A DNA stretch of 64,000 nucleotides. Source: Pseudomonas entomophila (GTDB lineage: Bacteria > Pseudomonadota > Gammaproteobacteria > Pseudomonadales > Pseudomonadaceae). Positions 51,470-60,596 of this stretch are shown piece after piece; positions within the stretch are counted from its first letter, which is position 1, and each line of letters opens with the position of its first letter. Position numbers and translations under genes: made by a program. The notes below the pieces were generated by a model, which was not told the DNA's origin, made no database searches, and was given only the letters and a program-made list of their open reading frames with translations. The stretch lies in assembly GCF_018417595.1 (NCBI RefSeq), contig NZ_CP070982.1, positions 1,575,501 through 1,639,500 of the forward strand, read 5' to 3'.

Positions 51470-52504
51470 ATGTTTACCGGCAAAACACTCCTCATCACTG
51501 GCGGTACGGGTTCATTTGGCAACGCCGTGCTCAAGCGTTTTCTCAATACCGATATCGGCGAAATTCGCATCTTCAGTCGTGATGAGAAAAAACAGGACGA
51601 CATGCGCAAGCGCTATGCCAGTAGCAAGCTGAAGTTCTACATTGGTGATGTGCGTGATTACCAGAGCATCCTGAATGCCACTCGCGGTGTTGACTACATC
51701 TACCACGCCGCGGCGCTCAAGCAAGTGCCTTCGTGCGAGTTTCACCCTCTCGAAGCGGTGAAAACCAACGTGCTGGGTACTGAGAACGTGCTTGAGGCCG
51801 CCATCCAGAATGGTGTCAAGCGCGTGGTCTGCCTGAGCACTGACAAGGCCGTCTATCCCATCAATGCCATGGGGATTTCCAAAGCGATGATGGAAAAGGT
51901 GATGGTCGCCAAGTCGCGTAACGTCGACAGCAGCCGTACCGTCATTTGTGGTACCCGCTATGGCAATGTCATGGCTTCACGTGGCTCGGTGATTCCTTTG
52001 TTCATCGACCAGATCCGTGCAGGCAAGGCACTGACACTGACCGACCCGAGTATGACCCGGTTCATGATGACGCTGTCCGACGCTGTCGACCTGGTGCTGT
52101 TTGCCTTCGAGCATGGTGAAAACGGTGACCTGTTCGTGCAGAAAGCACCCGCCGCCACTGTGCAAACCCTGGCCGAAGCACTTACTCGACTGGTCGGTAA
52201 ACCGGAGCATCCGATTCAAGTCATTGGCACCCGACACGGCGAGAAGCTGTACGAGGCCCTCCTCAGCCGTGAAGAGATGGCCTGTGCCGAAGACATGGGC
52301 GACTACTTCCGCATACCGCCAGACCTGCGCGACCTGAACTACGCCAAGTTCGTCGAGCAGGGCGAGGAGAAGATCTCCCGTACCGAAGATTACAACTCCC
52401 ACAACACCGAGCGTCTCGACGTCGAGGGTATGCAGCGCCTGCTGCTCAAGCTGGAGTTCATGCAGGCTATCCAGCGTGGCGAACACGCTGTTCCGGAGGA
52501 GTGA
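51470..52504 (+). CDS. wbjB: UDP-GlcNAc 4,6-dehydratase/5-epimerase (WbjB/FnlA/CapE type)
   Basis: First enzyme of UDP-N-acetyl-L-fucosamine synthesis. The 344-residue extended SDR has the NAD motif TGGTGSFG at 10-17, AALKQVPSCEFHPLEA near 82-97, and STDKAVYPINAMGISKAMME near 123-142, in which Met takes the place of the usual catalytic Tyr, as known for this dehydratase group. The C-terminal part lacks the membrane domains of WbpM. It is followed by wbjC and wbjD in the order seen in P. aeruginosa O11 and the E. coli fnl operon. Codon use from here on is host-like. Confidence 0.94.
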   Translation: MFTGKTLLITGGTGSFGNAVLKRFLNTDIGEIRIFSRDEKKQDDMRKRYASSKLKFYIGDVRDYQSILNATRGVDYIYHAAALKQVPSCEFHPLEAVKTNVLGTENVLEAAIQNGVKRVVCLSTDKAVYPINAMGISKAMMEKVMVAKSRNVDSSRTVICGTRYGNVMASRGSVIPLFIDQIRAGKALTLTDPSMTRFMMTLSDAVDLVLFAFEHGENGDLFVQKAPAATVQTLAEALTRLVGKPEHPIQVIGTRHGEKLYEALLSREEMACAEDMGDYFRIPPDLRDLNYAKFVEQGEEKISRTEDYNSHNTERLDVEGMQRLLLKLEFMQAIQRGEHAVPEE

Positions 52505-52507
52505 TCG

Positions 52508-53620
52508 ATGAATGTCCTGATCACCGGTGCTGATGGCTTCATTGGCAAGAACCTGCTGGTGCACCTGCGCGAGCTCAAGGGTATCGTCATCGATACGTTC
52601 ATCCGTAACGACGATGTGGCCACGCTGGCTGAAAAGGTCGGCAAGGCCGACTTCATCTTTCACTTGGCCGGTATCAATCGCCCGCAGGATCCACAGGAAT
52701 TCACTACCGGCAACGTCGATCTCACTCGTGCGCTGGCTGATGCCGTGCGCGTCGCTGGTCGCCATGTCCCGTTGCTGTATACCTCGTCGACCCAGGCCGC
52801 AGCTGACAATGTTTATGGCATCAGCAAGCGAGGTGCCGAGGGCCTGTTGCAGGAGTTGCAGGCACAGACCGGCTCGCCGGTCTACCTGTTCCGCCTGCCC
52901 AACGTGTTCGGCAAGTGGGCGCGCCCGAATTACAACTCGGCGGTAGCCACGTTCTGTCACAACATCGCCCGCGACCTGCCGATCCAGATCAACGACCCAA
53001 CTGCGCGTATCAACCTGGTTTACATTGACGACGTGGTTCGCTGTTTCCTTGAAGTGATGCGTGGTGAACATGCAGGCGAAGCCTTTGTCGAGGTGCAGCC
53101 GCAGTACACTGCCAGTGTTGGCGAAATCGCCGAACACCTGAACGCTTTCCGTGAAAGCCGCAAGAGCCTGATCACCGAGCCGGTGGGCACCGGCTTCATC
53201 CGCGCATTGTACTCCACCTATGTCAGCTATCTGCCGCAGGAGCGTTTCACCTATGAGGTGCCCAAGTACGGTGATGAACGCGGTGTGTTCGTGGAAATGC
53301 TCAAGACCGGCGACAGCGGCCAGTTTTCGTACTTTACAGCTCACCCTGGCGTGACCCGTGGTGGGCATTACCACCACACCAAGACCGAAAAATTCCTGGT
53401 CATCAAGGGCACGGCGAACTTCCGCTTCCGCCATATGGTGTCCGATGAGTTCTACGAACTGCAGACCAGCGGCGCCAAACCGGTCATCGTCGAAACTGTT
53501 CCTGGTTGGACCCACGACATCACCAACATTGGTGACGAGGAAATGGTTGTCATGCTGTGGGCCAACGAGATCTTTGATCGCGAGCTTCCCGACACCTACG
53601 CCAAGCCGTTGAACGCCTGA
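52508..53620 (+). CDS. wbjC: Bifunctional 3-epimerase/4-reductase (WbjC/FnlB/CapF type)
   Basis: Second step to UDP-L-FucNAc. The 370-residue protein joins an N-terminal SDR domain (TGADGFIG at 6-13, short catalytic segment VYGISKRGAE near 99-108) to a C-terminal cupin of about 115 residues that starts near 255 and contains GGHYHHTKTEKFLVIKG near 283-299 for metal binding. In CapF the cupin performs C3 epimerisation and the SDR reduces with NADPH. It starts three bases after the wbjB stop. Confidence 0.94.
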   Translation: MNVLITGADGFIGKNLLVHLRELKGIVIDTFIRNDDVATLAEKVGKADFIFHLAGINRPQDPQEFTTGNVDLTRALADAVRVAGRHVPLLYTSSTQAAADNVYGISKRGAEGLLQELQAQTGSPVYLFRLPNVFGKWARPNYNSAVATFCHNIARDLPIQINDPTARINLVYIDDVVRCFLEVMRGEHAGEAFVEVQPQYTASVGEIAEHLNAFRESRKSLITEPVGTGFIRALYSTYVSYLPQERFTYEVPKYGDERGVFVEMLKTGDSGQFSYFTAHPGVTRGGHYHHTKTEKFLVIKGTANFRFRHMVSDEFYELQTSGAKPVIVETVPGWTHDITNIGDEEMVVMLWANEIFDRELPDTYAKPLNA

Positions 53621-53644
53621 GCGCCCAGAGCACAAGGAATCGAA

Positions 53645-54775
53645 ATGAAAAAGTTGAAGGTTGTCACGGTCGTTGGCACCCGTCCGGAAATCATCCGTCT
53701 ATCGCGTGTGATGGCGGCTCTGGACCAACACTGCGAGCACGTCCTGGTTCACACCGGGCAGAATTATGACTACGAACTGAATGAGATCTTCTTTCAGGAC
53801 CTCGGTATTCGCAAACCGGACCATTTCCTCAATGCAGCCGGTGCCACCGGTGCTGAAACCATTGGTAATGTGATCATCGCGGTTGACAAAGTGCTGGCTG
53901 AGGTCTCGCCGGAGGCATTGCTGGTGCTGGGCGATACCAATAGTTGCATGGCGGTGATTCCAGCCAAGCGTCGCAAAATTCCGACTTTCCATATGGAAGC
54001 TGGAAACCGCTGCTTCGACATGCGAGTTCCTGAGGAGATCAATCGTCGCATTGTTGACCATACTGCCGATATCAACCTGACTTACAGCACCATCGCCCGC
54101 GACTATCTGCTGCGCGAAGGACTGTCGCCGGACATGGTGATCAAGACCGGTAGCCCGATGTTCGAAGTGCTCAATCACTATCGTCCGTCGATCGAAACCT
54201 CCGACGTATTGCAGCGTCTCGGCCTGGAGGCTGGTCGTTTCTTCGTGGTCAGTGCCCACCGCGAAGAGAACATCGACGCCGACAATAACTTCCTCAAACT
54301 GGTGGATGTGCTCAACACCGTGGCCGAGAAGTACGACATGCCGGTGATCGTTTCGACCCATCCGCGCACCCAGAAGCGTGTCGATAAACTGGCTATCAAG
54401 TTCCACGCCAACGTTCGCCTGCTCAAGCCGCTTGGGTTCACCGACTATAACAAGCTGCAACTGGAGTCGAAGGCGGTGTTGTCCGACAGCGGCACCATCA
54501 ATGAAGAGTCGTCGATCCTGAACTTCCCGGCATTGAACCTGCGTGAGGCCCATGAGCGTCCGGAGGGTATGGAGGAGGCCGCTGTGATGATGGCTGGTCT
54601 GGACATCGAGCGCGTGCTCCAGGGGCTGGCTCTGCTGGAAAGCCAGCCGCGCGGCCAAGTTCGTGGCCTGCGCCTGGTCGAGGACTACAGCATGCCAAAC
54701 GTCTCCGAAAAGGTCGTACGCATTATCCACAGCTACCGTGACTATGTGATGCGGACTGTCTGGAGAAGGTACTGA
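53645..54775 (+). CDS. wbjD: UDP-N-acetyl-L-fucosamine-forming C2 epimerase (WbjD/FnlC/CapG type)
   Basis: A 376-residue non-hydrolysing UDP-HexNAc 2-epimerase. VVGTRPEIIRLSRVM near 9-23, GDTNSC near 97-102, HMEAGNR near 117-123 and SDSGTINEES near 280 are the WecB-family motifs; FFQDLGIRKPDHFLNAA near 50-66 marks the WbjD branch. It converts the UDP-PneNAc product of WbjC to UDP-L-FucNAc. It is the only WecB-type epimerase in the locus. The ATG at 53645 follows AAGGAATCG. Confidence 0.93.
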   Translation: MKKLKVVTVVGTRPEIIRLSRVMAALDQHCEHVLVHTGQNYDYELNEIFFQDLGIRKPDHFLNAAGATGAETIGNVIIAVDKVLAEVSPEALLVLGDTNSCMAVIPAKRRKIPTFHMEAGNRCFDMRVPEEINRRIVDHTADINLTYSTIARDYLLREGLSPDMVIKTGSPMFEVLNHYRPSIETSDVLQRLGLEAGRFFVVSAHREENIDADNNFLKLVDVLNTVAEKYDMPVIVSTHPRTQKRVDKLAIKFHANVRLLKPLGFTDYNKLQLESKAVLSDSGTINEESSILNFPALNLREAHERPEGMEEAAVMMAGLDIERVLQGLALLESQPRGQVRGLRLVEDYSMPNVSEKVVRIIHSYRDYVMRTVWRRY

Positions 54776-54781
54776 TCAATC

Positions 54782-56005
54782 ATGACGGTTCGTGTACTTC
54801 TGCTGACCCAATGGTTCGATCCCGAGCCGACTTTCAAGGGTATCGTCTTCGCCCGTGAACTACTGGCACAGGGCTTCGATGTGGAAGTGGTGACCGGCTT
54901 CCCGAACTATCCGGGAGGTAAGCTGTACCCGGGTTACAAGGTGCGGCTGCTGCAGCGGGAAGTGATCGATGGTGTCAAGGTCACCCGGCTGCCGCTCTAC
55001 CCCAGCCATGGGCAGAGCGGTATCGGTCGAATACTGAACTATGCCAGCTTCGCGGCTACGAGCCTGTTCTATGGGCTGTTCGGTGCGCGTCGTCCCGACG
55101 TGATCTACGCCTACCATCCACCATTGACCGTGGGCATGAGTGCGGCGCTCATTCGACTGTTTCGTCGTGTTCCGGTGGTCTACGACATTCAGGACATGTG
55201 GCCTGATACGTTGCGGGCGACTGGCATGTTCTCCAATGAGAAGGCGTTGGCGCTGGTCAGCCGAATTTGTGACTGGGTCTATCGCCGGGTTGATCAGATC
55301 GTGGTGTTGTCGCCAGGGTTCAAGCGCCTGTTGATCGAACGCGGCGTGCCGGCACAAAAGATCGACATCATCTACAACTGGTGTGCCGAAGACACTATCA
55401 GCGCGCCGCAGGCCATCAAGCCGGCAGGTTTCCCGGACACCGGCAGTTTTCGTGTACTGTTCGCCGGCAACATGGGCAAGGCCCAGGCGCTGGACGCGGT
55501 GATCGAGGCAGCAAGCCTGCTCAAGGCTCGCGCCGCCCATGTCACCCTGGTGTTCCTTGGCGGGGGGGTCGAGGTTCCGCGCTTGCAGGCGCTGGTTCGC
55601 GAGCGCCTGCTGGACAATGTGGTGTTCCTGCCGGGCGTGCCAATGACAGAGGTCGGGGCCTACCTGGCCAACGCCGATGCGTTGATGGTACATCTCAAGC
55701 GAGACCCACTGTTCAGTGTCACCATCCCGTCCAAGACCCAGGCTTACATGGCCGCAGGCAAGCCCATGCTGATGGCTGTCGAAGGGGACGCGGCGGATCT
55801 GGTGCGCGATTCTGGCTGTGGCGTGGTCGCGCAATGGGAGAGCCCACAATCGCTGGCCGATGCGATGCTTGAACTGGCGAGCCTGGATGCCGATGCACGT
55901 CGGCAGATGGGGGAGAAGGGAAGGGCCTACTACCAGCAACACCTGTCGCTGAAGGTGGGGGTGGCGCGTTTTGGCGAGCACTTCCGTCGTCTGGGCAAAC
56001 AGTAG
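54782..56005 (+). CDS. WbuB-like glycosyltransferase (probable L-FucNAc transferase)
   Basis: A 407-residue GT4-family transferase of the WbuB/colanic-type group, with LLLTQWFDPEPTFKGIVFA at the N-terminus, DIQDMWPDTLRATGMF near 138-153 and FSVTIPSKTQAYMAAGKPML near 317-336. Its place directly after wbjBCD suggests it adds L-FucNAc to the first lipid-linked sugar, as WbuB does in E. coli O26. A G7 run lies near 55562-55568. The start ATG is seven bases after the wbjD stop with only a distant ribosome site, so coupling is likely. Confidence 0.85.
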   Translation: MTVRVLLLTQWFDPEPTFKGIVFARELLAQGFDVEVVTGFPNYPGGKLYPGYKVRLLQREVIDGVKVTRLPLYPSHGQSGIGRILNYASFAATSLFYGLFGARRPDVIYAYHPPLTVGMSAALIRLFRRVPVVYDIQDMWPDTLRATGMFSNEKALALVSRICDWVYRRVDQIVVLSPGFKRLLIERGVPAQKIDIIYNWCAEDTISAPQAIKPAGFPDTGSFRVLFAGNMGKAQALDAVIEAASLLKARAAHVTLVFLGGGVEVPRLQALVRERLLDNVVFLPGVPMTEVGAYLANADALMVHLKRDPLFSVTIPSKTQAYMAAGKPMLMAVEGDAADLVRDSGCGVVAQWESPQSLADAMLELASLDADARRQMGEKGRAYYQQHLSLKVGVARFGEHFRRLGKQ

Positions 56006-56051
56006 GCATTGCCCGCGTAGCAATGGTAAACCCGAGTTAGGAACTGCAATT

Positions 56052-56645
56052 TTGAAGCGATTGTTTGATGTAGTGGCTGCCAGCCTGGGATTGCTCATCC
56101 TGTCGCCAGTGATTGCCATCGTGGCGCTGTTGATCCGACGCCGCCTGGGGTCCCCGGTGCTGTTTCGCCAGGTGCGCCCAGGGCTCGACGGAAAGCCGTT
56201 CGAGATGGTCAAGTTCCGTACCATGCGCGATGCCACGGATAGCCAGGGCAACCCGCTGCCCGACGACCTACGCATGACACCGTTCGGCGCCTTCCTGCGC
56301 TCAAGCAGTCTCGACGAACTTCCGGAGCTTTGGAACGTGGTCAAGGGTGAGATGAGCCTGGTCGGGCCACGGCCGCTGTTGATGGAGTATGTGCCACTGT
56401 ATGACGACGAACAGGTTCGTCGCCACGAGGTACGCCCAGGTGTCACCGGGTGGGCGCAGATCAATGGACGTAATGCGCTGAGCTGGGAAGAGAAGTTCAA
56501 GCTCGATGTGTGGTATGTCGATAACCGCTCGTTATGGCTCGACTTGAAGATCATCTTCCTTACGATTAGGAAAGTGGTGGTGCGTGATGGCATCAGTGCC
56601 GAGGGCGAAGTGACCATGTCCAAGTTCACCGGGTCACGCAAATGA
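56052..56645 (+). CDS. Initiating sugar-phosphate transferase, PglC/WcaJ C-terminal type
   Basis: A 197-residue monotopic phosphoglycosyl transferase that should move a sugar-1-phosphate from UDP to undecaprenyl phosphate. It has a single N-terminal re-entrant hydrophobic helix (LLILSPVIAIVALLIRR, about 15-31), the FRQVRPGLDGKPFEMVKFRT segment, the catalytic Asp-Glu in SSLDELPELWNV, and SLVGPRPL. The start appears to be TTG at 56052, with AGGA nine bases upstream; no ATG or GTG fits the conserved KRLFD N-terminus. With PglD- and PglE-like genes following, the sugar is probably di-N-acetylbacillosamine. ATGA overlap with the next gene. Confidence 0.88.
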   Translation: MKRLFDVVAASLGLLILSPVIAIVALLIRRRLGSPVLFRQVRPGLDGKPFEMVKFRTMRDATDSQGNPLPDDLRMTPFGAFLRSSSLDELPELWNVVKGEMSLVGPRPLLMEYVPLYDDEQVRRHEVRPGVTGWAQINGRNALSWEEKFKLDVWYVDNRSLWLDLKIIFLTIRKVVVRDGISAEGEVTMSKFTGSRK

Positions 56646-57268
56646 GTCGCCTGGCGATTCTCGGAGCCAGTGGCCACGGCAAGGTAGTGGCTGATGCGGC
56701 GCAGCTATCCGGCTGGAGCAGCATCGAGTTCTTCGACGATGCCTGGCCGCATGTCACGGTCAATGGCGCCTGGCCGGTGGTGGGTGACAGCACGCGGCTG
56801 CTTGCTTGTGCCGCCGAGTTCACCGGTGTAGCGGTTGCCATTGGCAACAATGCGGTGCGACGGCAGAAACTGACGCAGCTCAAGGATGTCGGTGCGATGC
56901 TCGCTACCATCATTCATCCTGCGGCCGCAGTCAGCCCGCATGCCAGCCTTGGTGCCGGCAGCGTGGTGCTTGCCACGGCGGTGGTCAATCCGTTCGCTGA
57001 GGTGGGCGAGGGTGCCATCCTCAACACCGGTTGCAGCGTCGATCATGACTGCCGGCTGGGGCATTGCGTACATGTAAGCCCCGGGGCCAGGTTGGCCGGC
57101 GCAGTGAGTGTCGGGGACGAAAGCTGGATCGGCATCGGCGCCTGTGTTCGCCAACAGATTCGCATCGGTGCCCAGGTCATGATCGCAGCCGGGGCCGCTG
57201 TAGTGGGTGATATCTCTGATAACATGACAGTCGCCGGCGTTCCCGCGCGCGCGCTCGTGCGCAAGTAG
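56642..57268 (+). CDS. PglD-like UDP-4-amino-sugar N-acetyltransferase
   Basis: A 208-residue sugar O/N-acetyltransferase of the PglD/NeuD family. The N-terminal Rossmann-like part has ILGASGHGKVVADAA (6-20) for binding the UDP sugar, and the C-terminal left-handed beta-helix carries NTGCSVDHDCRLGHCVHVSP near 126-145 with the catalytic His-Asp pair. It would acetylate UDP-4-amino-4,6-dideoxy-GlcNAc to UDP-di-N-acetylbacillosamine. Starts in the stop of the transferase gene. A 79-base gap precedes the aminotransferase. Confidence 0.86.
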   Translation: MSRLAILGASGHGKVVADAAQLSGWSSIEFFDDAWPHVTVNGAWPVVGDSTRLLACAAEFTGVAVAIGNNAVRRQKLTQLKDVGAMLATIIHPAAAVSPHASLGAGSVVLATAVVNPFAEVGEGAILNTGCSVDHDCRLGHCVHVSPGARLAGAVSVGDESWIGIGACVRQQIRIGAQVMIAAGAAVVGDISDNMTVAGVPARALVRK

Positions 57269-57347
57269 TGAGCAGTGATGCCGGATGCAGGGAAACTGGC
57301 GTCCTCGGGCGGCATCGATAACAAATTCTGGATAGCAGGTATAAGCC

Positions 57348-58526
57348 GTGTTGAATACTCCATTTTCTCCTTGGCCATCGTTCAGTGAAGAAGAGGCCGA
57401 GGCTGTTCGCAGCGTGGTGCTCTCCAACAAGGTCAACTACTGGACTGGCCAGGAGTGCCGCGAGTTCGAGAAGGAATTCGCCAGTTGGGCAGGCACCGAG
57501 TATGCCATTGCCCTGGCCAACGGTACGGTGGCGCTGGATCTGGCCCTGAATGCCTTGGGCATCGGCAAGGGTGACGAAGTCATCGTTACCCCACGTACTT
57601 TTCTCGCCTCGGTTTCAAGTATCGTCAACGCCGGTGCCATACCGGTGTTCGCCGAGGTTGACCGCGATACTCAGAACATCACCGCCGAAACCATCGAGCG
57701 TGTGTTGACCCCGCGCACTCGCGGCGTCATCTGTGTGCACTTGGCGGGCTGGCCTTGCGACATGGATCCGATCATGGCACTGGCTGAGCGTCACGACCTC
57801 AAGGTGATCGAAGACTGCGCCCAGGCCCATGGAGCGACCTACAAGGGGCGTTCGGTTGGCTCGATTGGCCACGTTGGCGCCTGGTCTTTCTGCCAGGACA
57901 AGATCATGACCACCGGGGGCGAGGGTGGCATGGTCACCACCAACGACCGCAAACTGTGGGCTGACATGTGGGCCTTCAAGGATCACGGCAAGAGCTGGGC
58001 AGCGGTCTATGAGCGTGAGCATGCGCCGGGCTTCCGCTGGCTGCACGAGAGCTTCGGCACTAACTGGCGCATGCTCGAGATGCAGGGGGCGATCGGTCGT
58101 ATCCAGCTGCGCCACATGCAGGCCTGGCATCAGGCGCGGCTGCGCAATGCCGACGCGATCTGGAATACGGCCCGTGATCTGCCTGGCCTGCGGGTGCCGT
58201 CCCCTGGTGACGGCATCGTCCATGCTGCCTACAAATGCTATGTCTTTGTAGAACCTGAGGCGCTACGTTTTGACTGGTCGCGCGACCGCATCATCAACGA
58301 GATTGTCGCCCGCGGTGTGCCGTGCTACTCCGGGTCCTGCTCAGAGGTTTATCTCGAAAAAGCCTTCGATGGCACTGGCTGGCGACCGGAGCAGCCACTG
58401 TCAATCGCTCGCGAGCTGGGAGAGACCAGTGTGATGTTCCTGGTGCATCCGACATTGACTGAGGCGGAAGTTGAGAAGAGCTGCCGCGTACTGCGCGAGG
58501 TCATGGCCTGCGCTGTGAAGGCGTAG
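57348..58526 (+). CDS. PglE-like UDP-4-keto-6-deoxy-sugar aminotransferase
   Basis: DegT/DnrJ/EryC1-family PLP aminotransferase of 392 residues. The PLP lysine is Lys185 in WSFCQDKIMTTGGEGG, the phosphate site is LANGTVALDLAL near 56-67, and IEDCAQAHGATY holds the ring-pairing Asp. It should aminate the 4-keto product of WbpM to UDP-4-amino-4,6-dideoxy-GlcNAc. The GTG at 57348 (GTG TTG AAT) gives the family N-terminus; AGG lies ten bases upstream. The Lys-Ile-Met and GGEGG context resembles the PglE/Per-like subgroup more than WbpE. Confidence 0.87.
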   Translation: MLNTPFSPWPSFSEEEAEAVRSVVLSNKVNYWTGQECREFEKEFASWAGTEYAIALANGTVALDLALNALGIGKGDEVIVTPRTFLASVSSIVNAGAIPVFAEVDRDTQNITAETIERVLTPRTRGVICVHLAGWPCDMDPIMALAERHDLKVIEDCAQAHGATYKGRSVGSIGHVGAWSFCQDKIMTTGGEGGMVTTNDRKLWADMWAFKDHGKSWAAVYEREHAPGFRWLHESFGTNWRMLEMQGAIGRIQLRHMQAWHQARLRNADAIWNTARDLPGLRVPSPGDGIVHAAYKCYVFVEPEALRFDWSRDRIINEIVARGVPCYSGSCSEVYLEKAFDGTGWRPEQPLSIARELGETSVMFLVHPTLTEAEVEKSCRVLREVMACAVKA

Positions 58527-58581
58527 CCGTAAGTATGAACTCAGGAAAAGCAGACTCAGGGATTCTGGTGGGGTTGAAGGG

Positions 58582-60585
58582 ATGATTGACACGTTGCGCA
58601 GAGGGCTGCTGGGGCTTCCCCGTCGGCAGAAACGCCTGCTTCAGGTGCTGACAGACATCATCCTCGTCTGGGGGGCGCTGTGGTTGGCATTTCTGGTGCG
58701 GTTGGGAATCGACGACCTTGCCAACCCGTTGCTGGATCATGGCTGGCTGTTCGTCGCAGCCCCTGTCGTGGCGATTCCCCTGTTTATTCGATTCGGTATG
58801 TACCGGGCGGTGATGCGCTATTTTGGCAACGATGCCCTGGTTACGATCATCAAGGCGGTCAGCCTGTCTGCGTTGATCCTGGGGTTGTTCGTCTATTGGT
58901 ACAGCAATCACCAGAACCTTGTGCCACGCTCGGTCATTTTCAACTATTGGTGGTTAAGCCTGATCATGGTGGGTGGGCTTCGCCTGGCCATGCGTCAGTA
59001 TTTTCTCGGTGACTGGTTCTCCGCCGCTCAGCACGTGCCGTTCGCCAACCGCGACGATGGGCTGCCAAGGGTCGCTGTCTACGGTGCTGGCGCAGCGGGC
59101 AACCAGCTGATTGCGGCTCTAAGAATTGGCAAGTTGATGCGTCCCGTGGCGTTCATCGATGATGACGAGACTATCGCTGATCGCATTATTTCCGGGCTGC
59201 AGGTCTACAAACCACGTCATATCCAGAAAATGATCGATGTGACAGGAGCCCAGGAGATACTGTTGGCGATTCCATCGGCGACTCGCGCCCGGCGTCGGGA
59301 AATTCTTAGTTATCTCGAAGGCTTCCCGTTGCATGTGCGCAGTGTCCCTGGATTCATGGACTTGGCCAGTGGCCGGGTCAAGGTAGACGATATTCAGGAA
59401 GTTGACATCGCCGACCTGCTGGGCCGTGATCCGGTACCCGCTCAGGATGACCTGCTGGAGCATTGCATCAGGGGGCAGGTGGTGCTGGTTACCGGTGCCG
59501 GAGGCTCGATCGGGTCGGAGCTATGTCGGCAGATCCTGATGCAGTCACCCAAGGTATTGCTGTTGTTGGAACACAGTGAGTTCAACCTCTACAGCATCAT
59601 GTCGGAGCTCGAACAGCGAGTAAGTCGCGAGGCGTTGTCCATAAGTCTGCTACCGATCCTGGGCTCCGTACGCAATCAGGCCCAGCTGTTCGATGTCATG
59701 AAGACCTGGCGCGTGGACACCGTTTACCATGCTGCGGCCTACAAGCACGTGCCGATGGTCGAGCACAACATCGCCGAAGGCGTGATCAACAATGTCATCG
59801 GTACGCTCAATACCGCTCAGGCTGCACTGCAGGCCGGTGTCGCCAACTTTGTGTTGATTTCCACAGACAAGGCGGTGCGCCCCACCAACGTCATGGGTAG
59901 CACCAAGCGCCTCTCGGAAATGGTTTTGCAGGCCCTGAGCCGTGAAATGGCGCCCGTGATGTTCGGTGAGGCGGGAAATGTCTCGCGGGTGAACAAGACG
60001 CGTTTCACTATGGTGCGCTTCGGCAATGTGCTGGGTTCTTCCGGCTCGGTGATTCCGCTGTTCCACAAGCAGATCAAGAGCGGTGGCCCGCTGACGGTGA
60101 CCCATCCAAAGATCACTCGTTATTTCATGACCATTCCCGAGGCGGCGCAACTGGTGATCCAGGCGGGTTCGATGGGGCGAGGGGGGGATGTGTTCGTGCT
60201 GGACATGGGGGAGCCGGTGAAGATAGTCGAGCTGGCGGAGAAGATGATTCACCTGTCGGGGTTGAGCGCGCGCTCCGAGCGCAACCCGCATGGTGATATC
60301 GCGATCGAGTTCACAGGCTTGCGCCCGGGTGAGAAGTTATACGAGGAGTTGCTGATCGGCGACAATGTCATTGCTACTCGCCACCCAATGATCATGAGCG
60401 CCGAAGAGGATTTCCTGCCATGGGACGTACTCAAGGAGCGTCTGAGCGAGTTGCTCGACGCCATGGCTCAAGACGATTATGGGCGGGTTCGGCAGTTGCT
60501 GCGTGAAACGGTCAGTGGTTATTCGCCGGATGGTGACATTGTCGACTGGATCTACCAGCAACAGCGGTTGGATCCGCGCTCCTGA
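58582..60585 (+). CDS. wbpM: Membrane UDP-GlcNAc 4,6-dehydratase WbpM
   Basis: Makes UDP-2-acetamido-2,6-dideoxy-4-keto-hexose, the branch point for QuiNAc, FucNAc and bacillosamine-type sugars. The 667-residue length matches WbpM. Four N-terminal membrane helices (about 15-135) precede a first Rossmann domain (VAVYGAGAAGNQLI near 165) and the catalytic extended SDR domain (VTGAGGSIGSELCRQI near 302). STDKAVRPTNVMGSTKR near 431-447 includes the Met and Lys that replace the usual Tyr-Lys pair in this group. It marks the conserved right border of Pseudomonas O-antigen loci, and a terminator follows. Confidence 0.96.
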   Translation: MIDTLRRGLLGLPRRQKRLLQVLTDIILVWGALWLAFLVRLGIDDLANPLLDHGWLFVAAPVVAIPLFIRFGMYRAVMRYFGNDALVTIIKAVSLSALILGLFVYWYSNHQNLVPRSVIFNYWWLSLIMVGGLRLAMRQYFLGDWFSAAQHVPFANRDDGLPRVAVYGAGAAGNQLIAALRIGKLMRPVAFIDDDETIADRIISGLQVYKPRHIQKMIDVTGAQEILLAIPSATRARRREILSYLEGFPLHVRSVPGFMDLASGRVKVDDIQEVDIADLLGRDPVPAQDDLLEHCIRGQVVLVTGAGGSIGSELCRQILMQSPKVLLLLEHSEFNLYSIMSELEQRVSREALSISLLPILGSVRNQAQLFDVMKTWRVDTVYHAAAYKHVPMVEHNIAEGVINNVIGTLNTAQAALQAGVANFVLISTDKAVRPTNVMGSTKRLSEMVLQALSREMAPVMFGEAGNVSRVNKTRFTMVRFGNVLGSSGSVIPLFHKQIKSGGPLTVTHPKITRYFMTIPEAAQLVIQAGSMGRGGDVFVLDMGEPVKIVELAEKMIHLSGLSARSERNPHGDIAIEFTGLRPGEKLYEELLIGDNVIATRHPMIMSAEEDFLPWDVLKERLSELLDAMAQDDYGRVRQLLRETVSGYSPDGDIVDWIYQQQRLDPRS

Positions 60586-60596
60586 AGCGCATGACG

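Noticed and set aside
54860..56677. Minus-strand frame of 605 codons opposite the WbuB-like and PglC-like genes
   Set aside because: Shadow of two well-supported glycosyltransferase genes.
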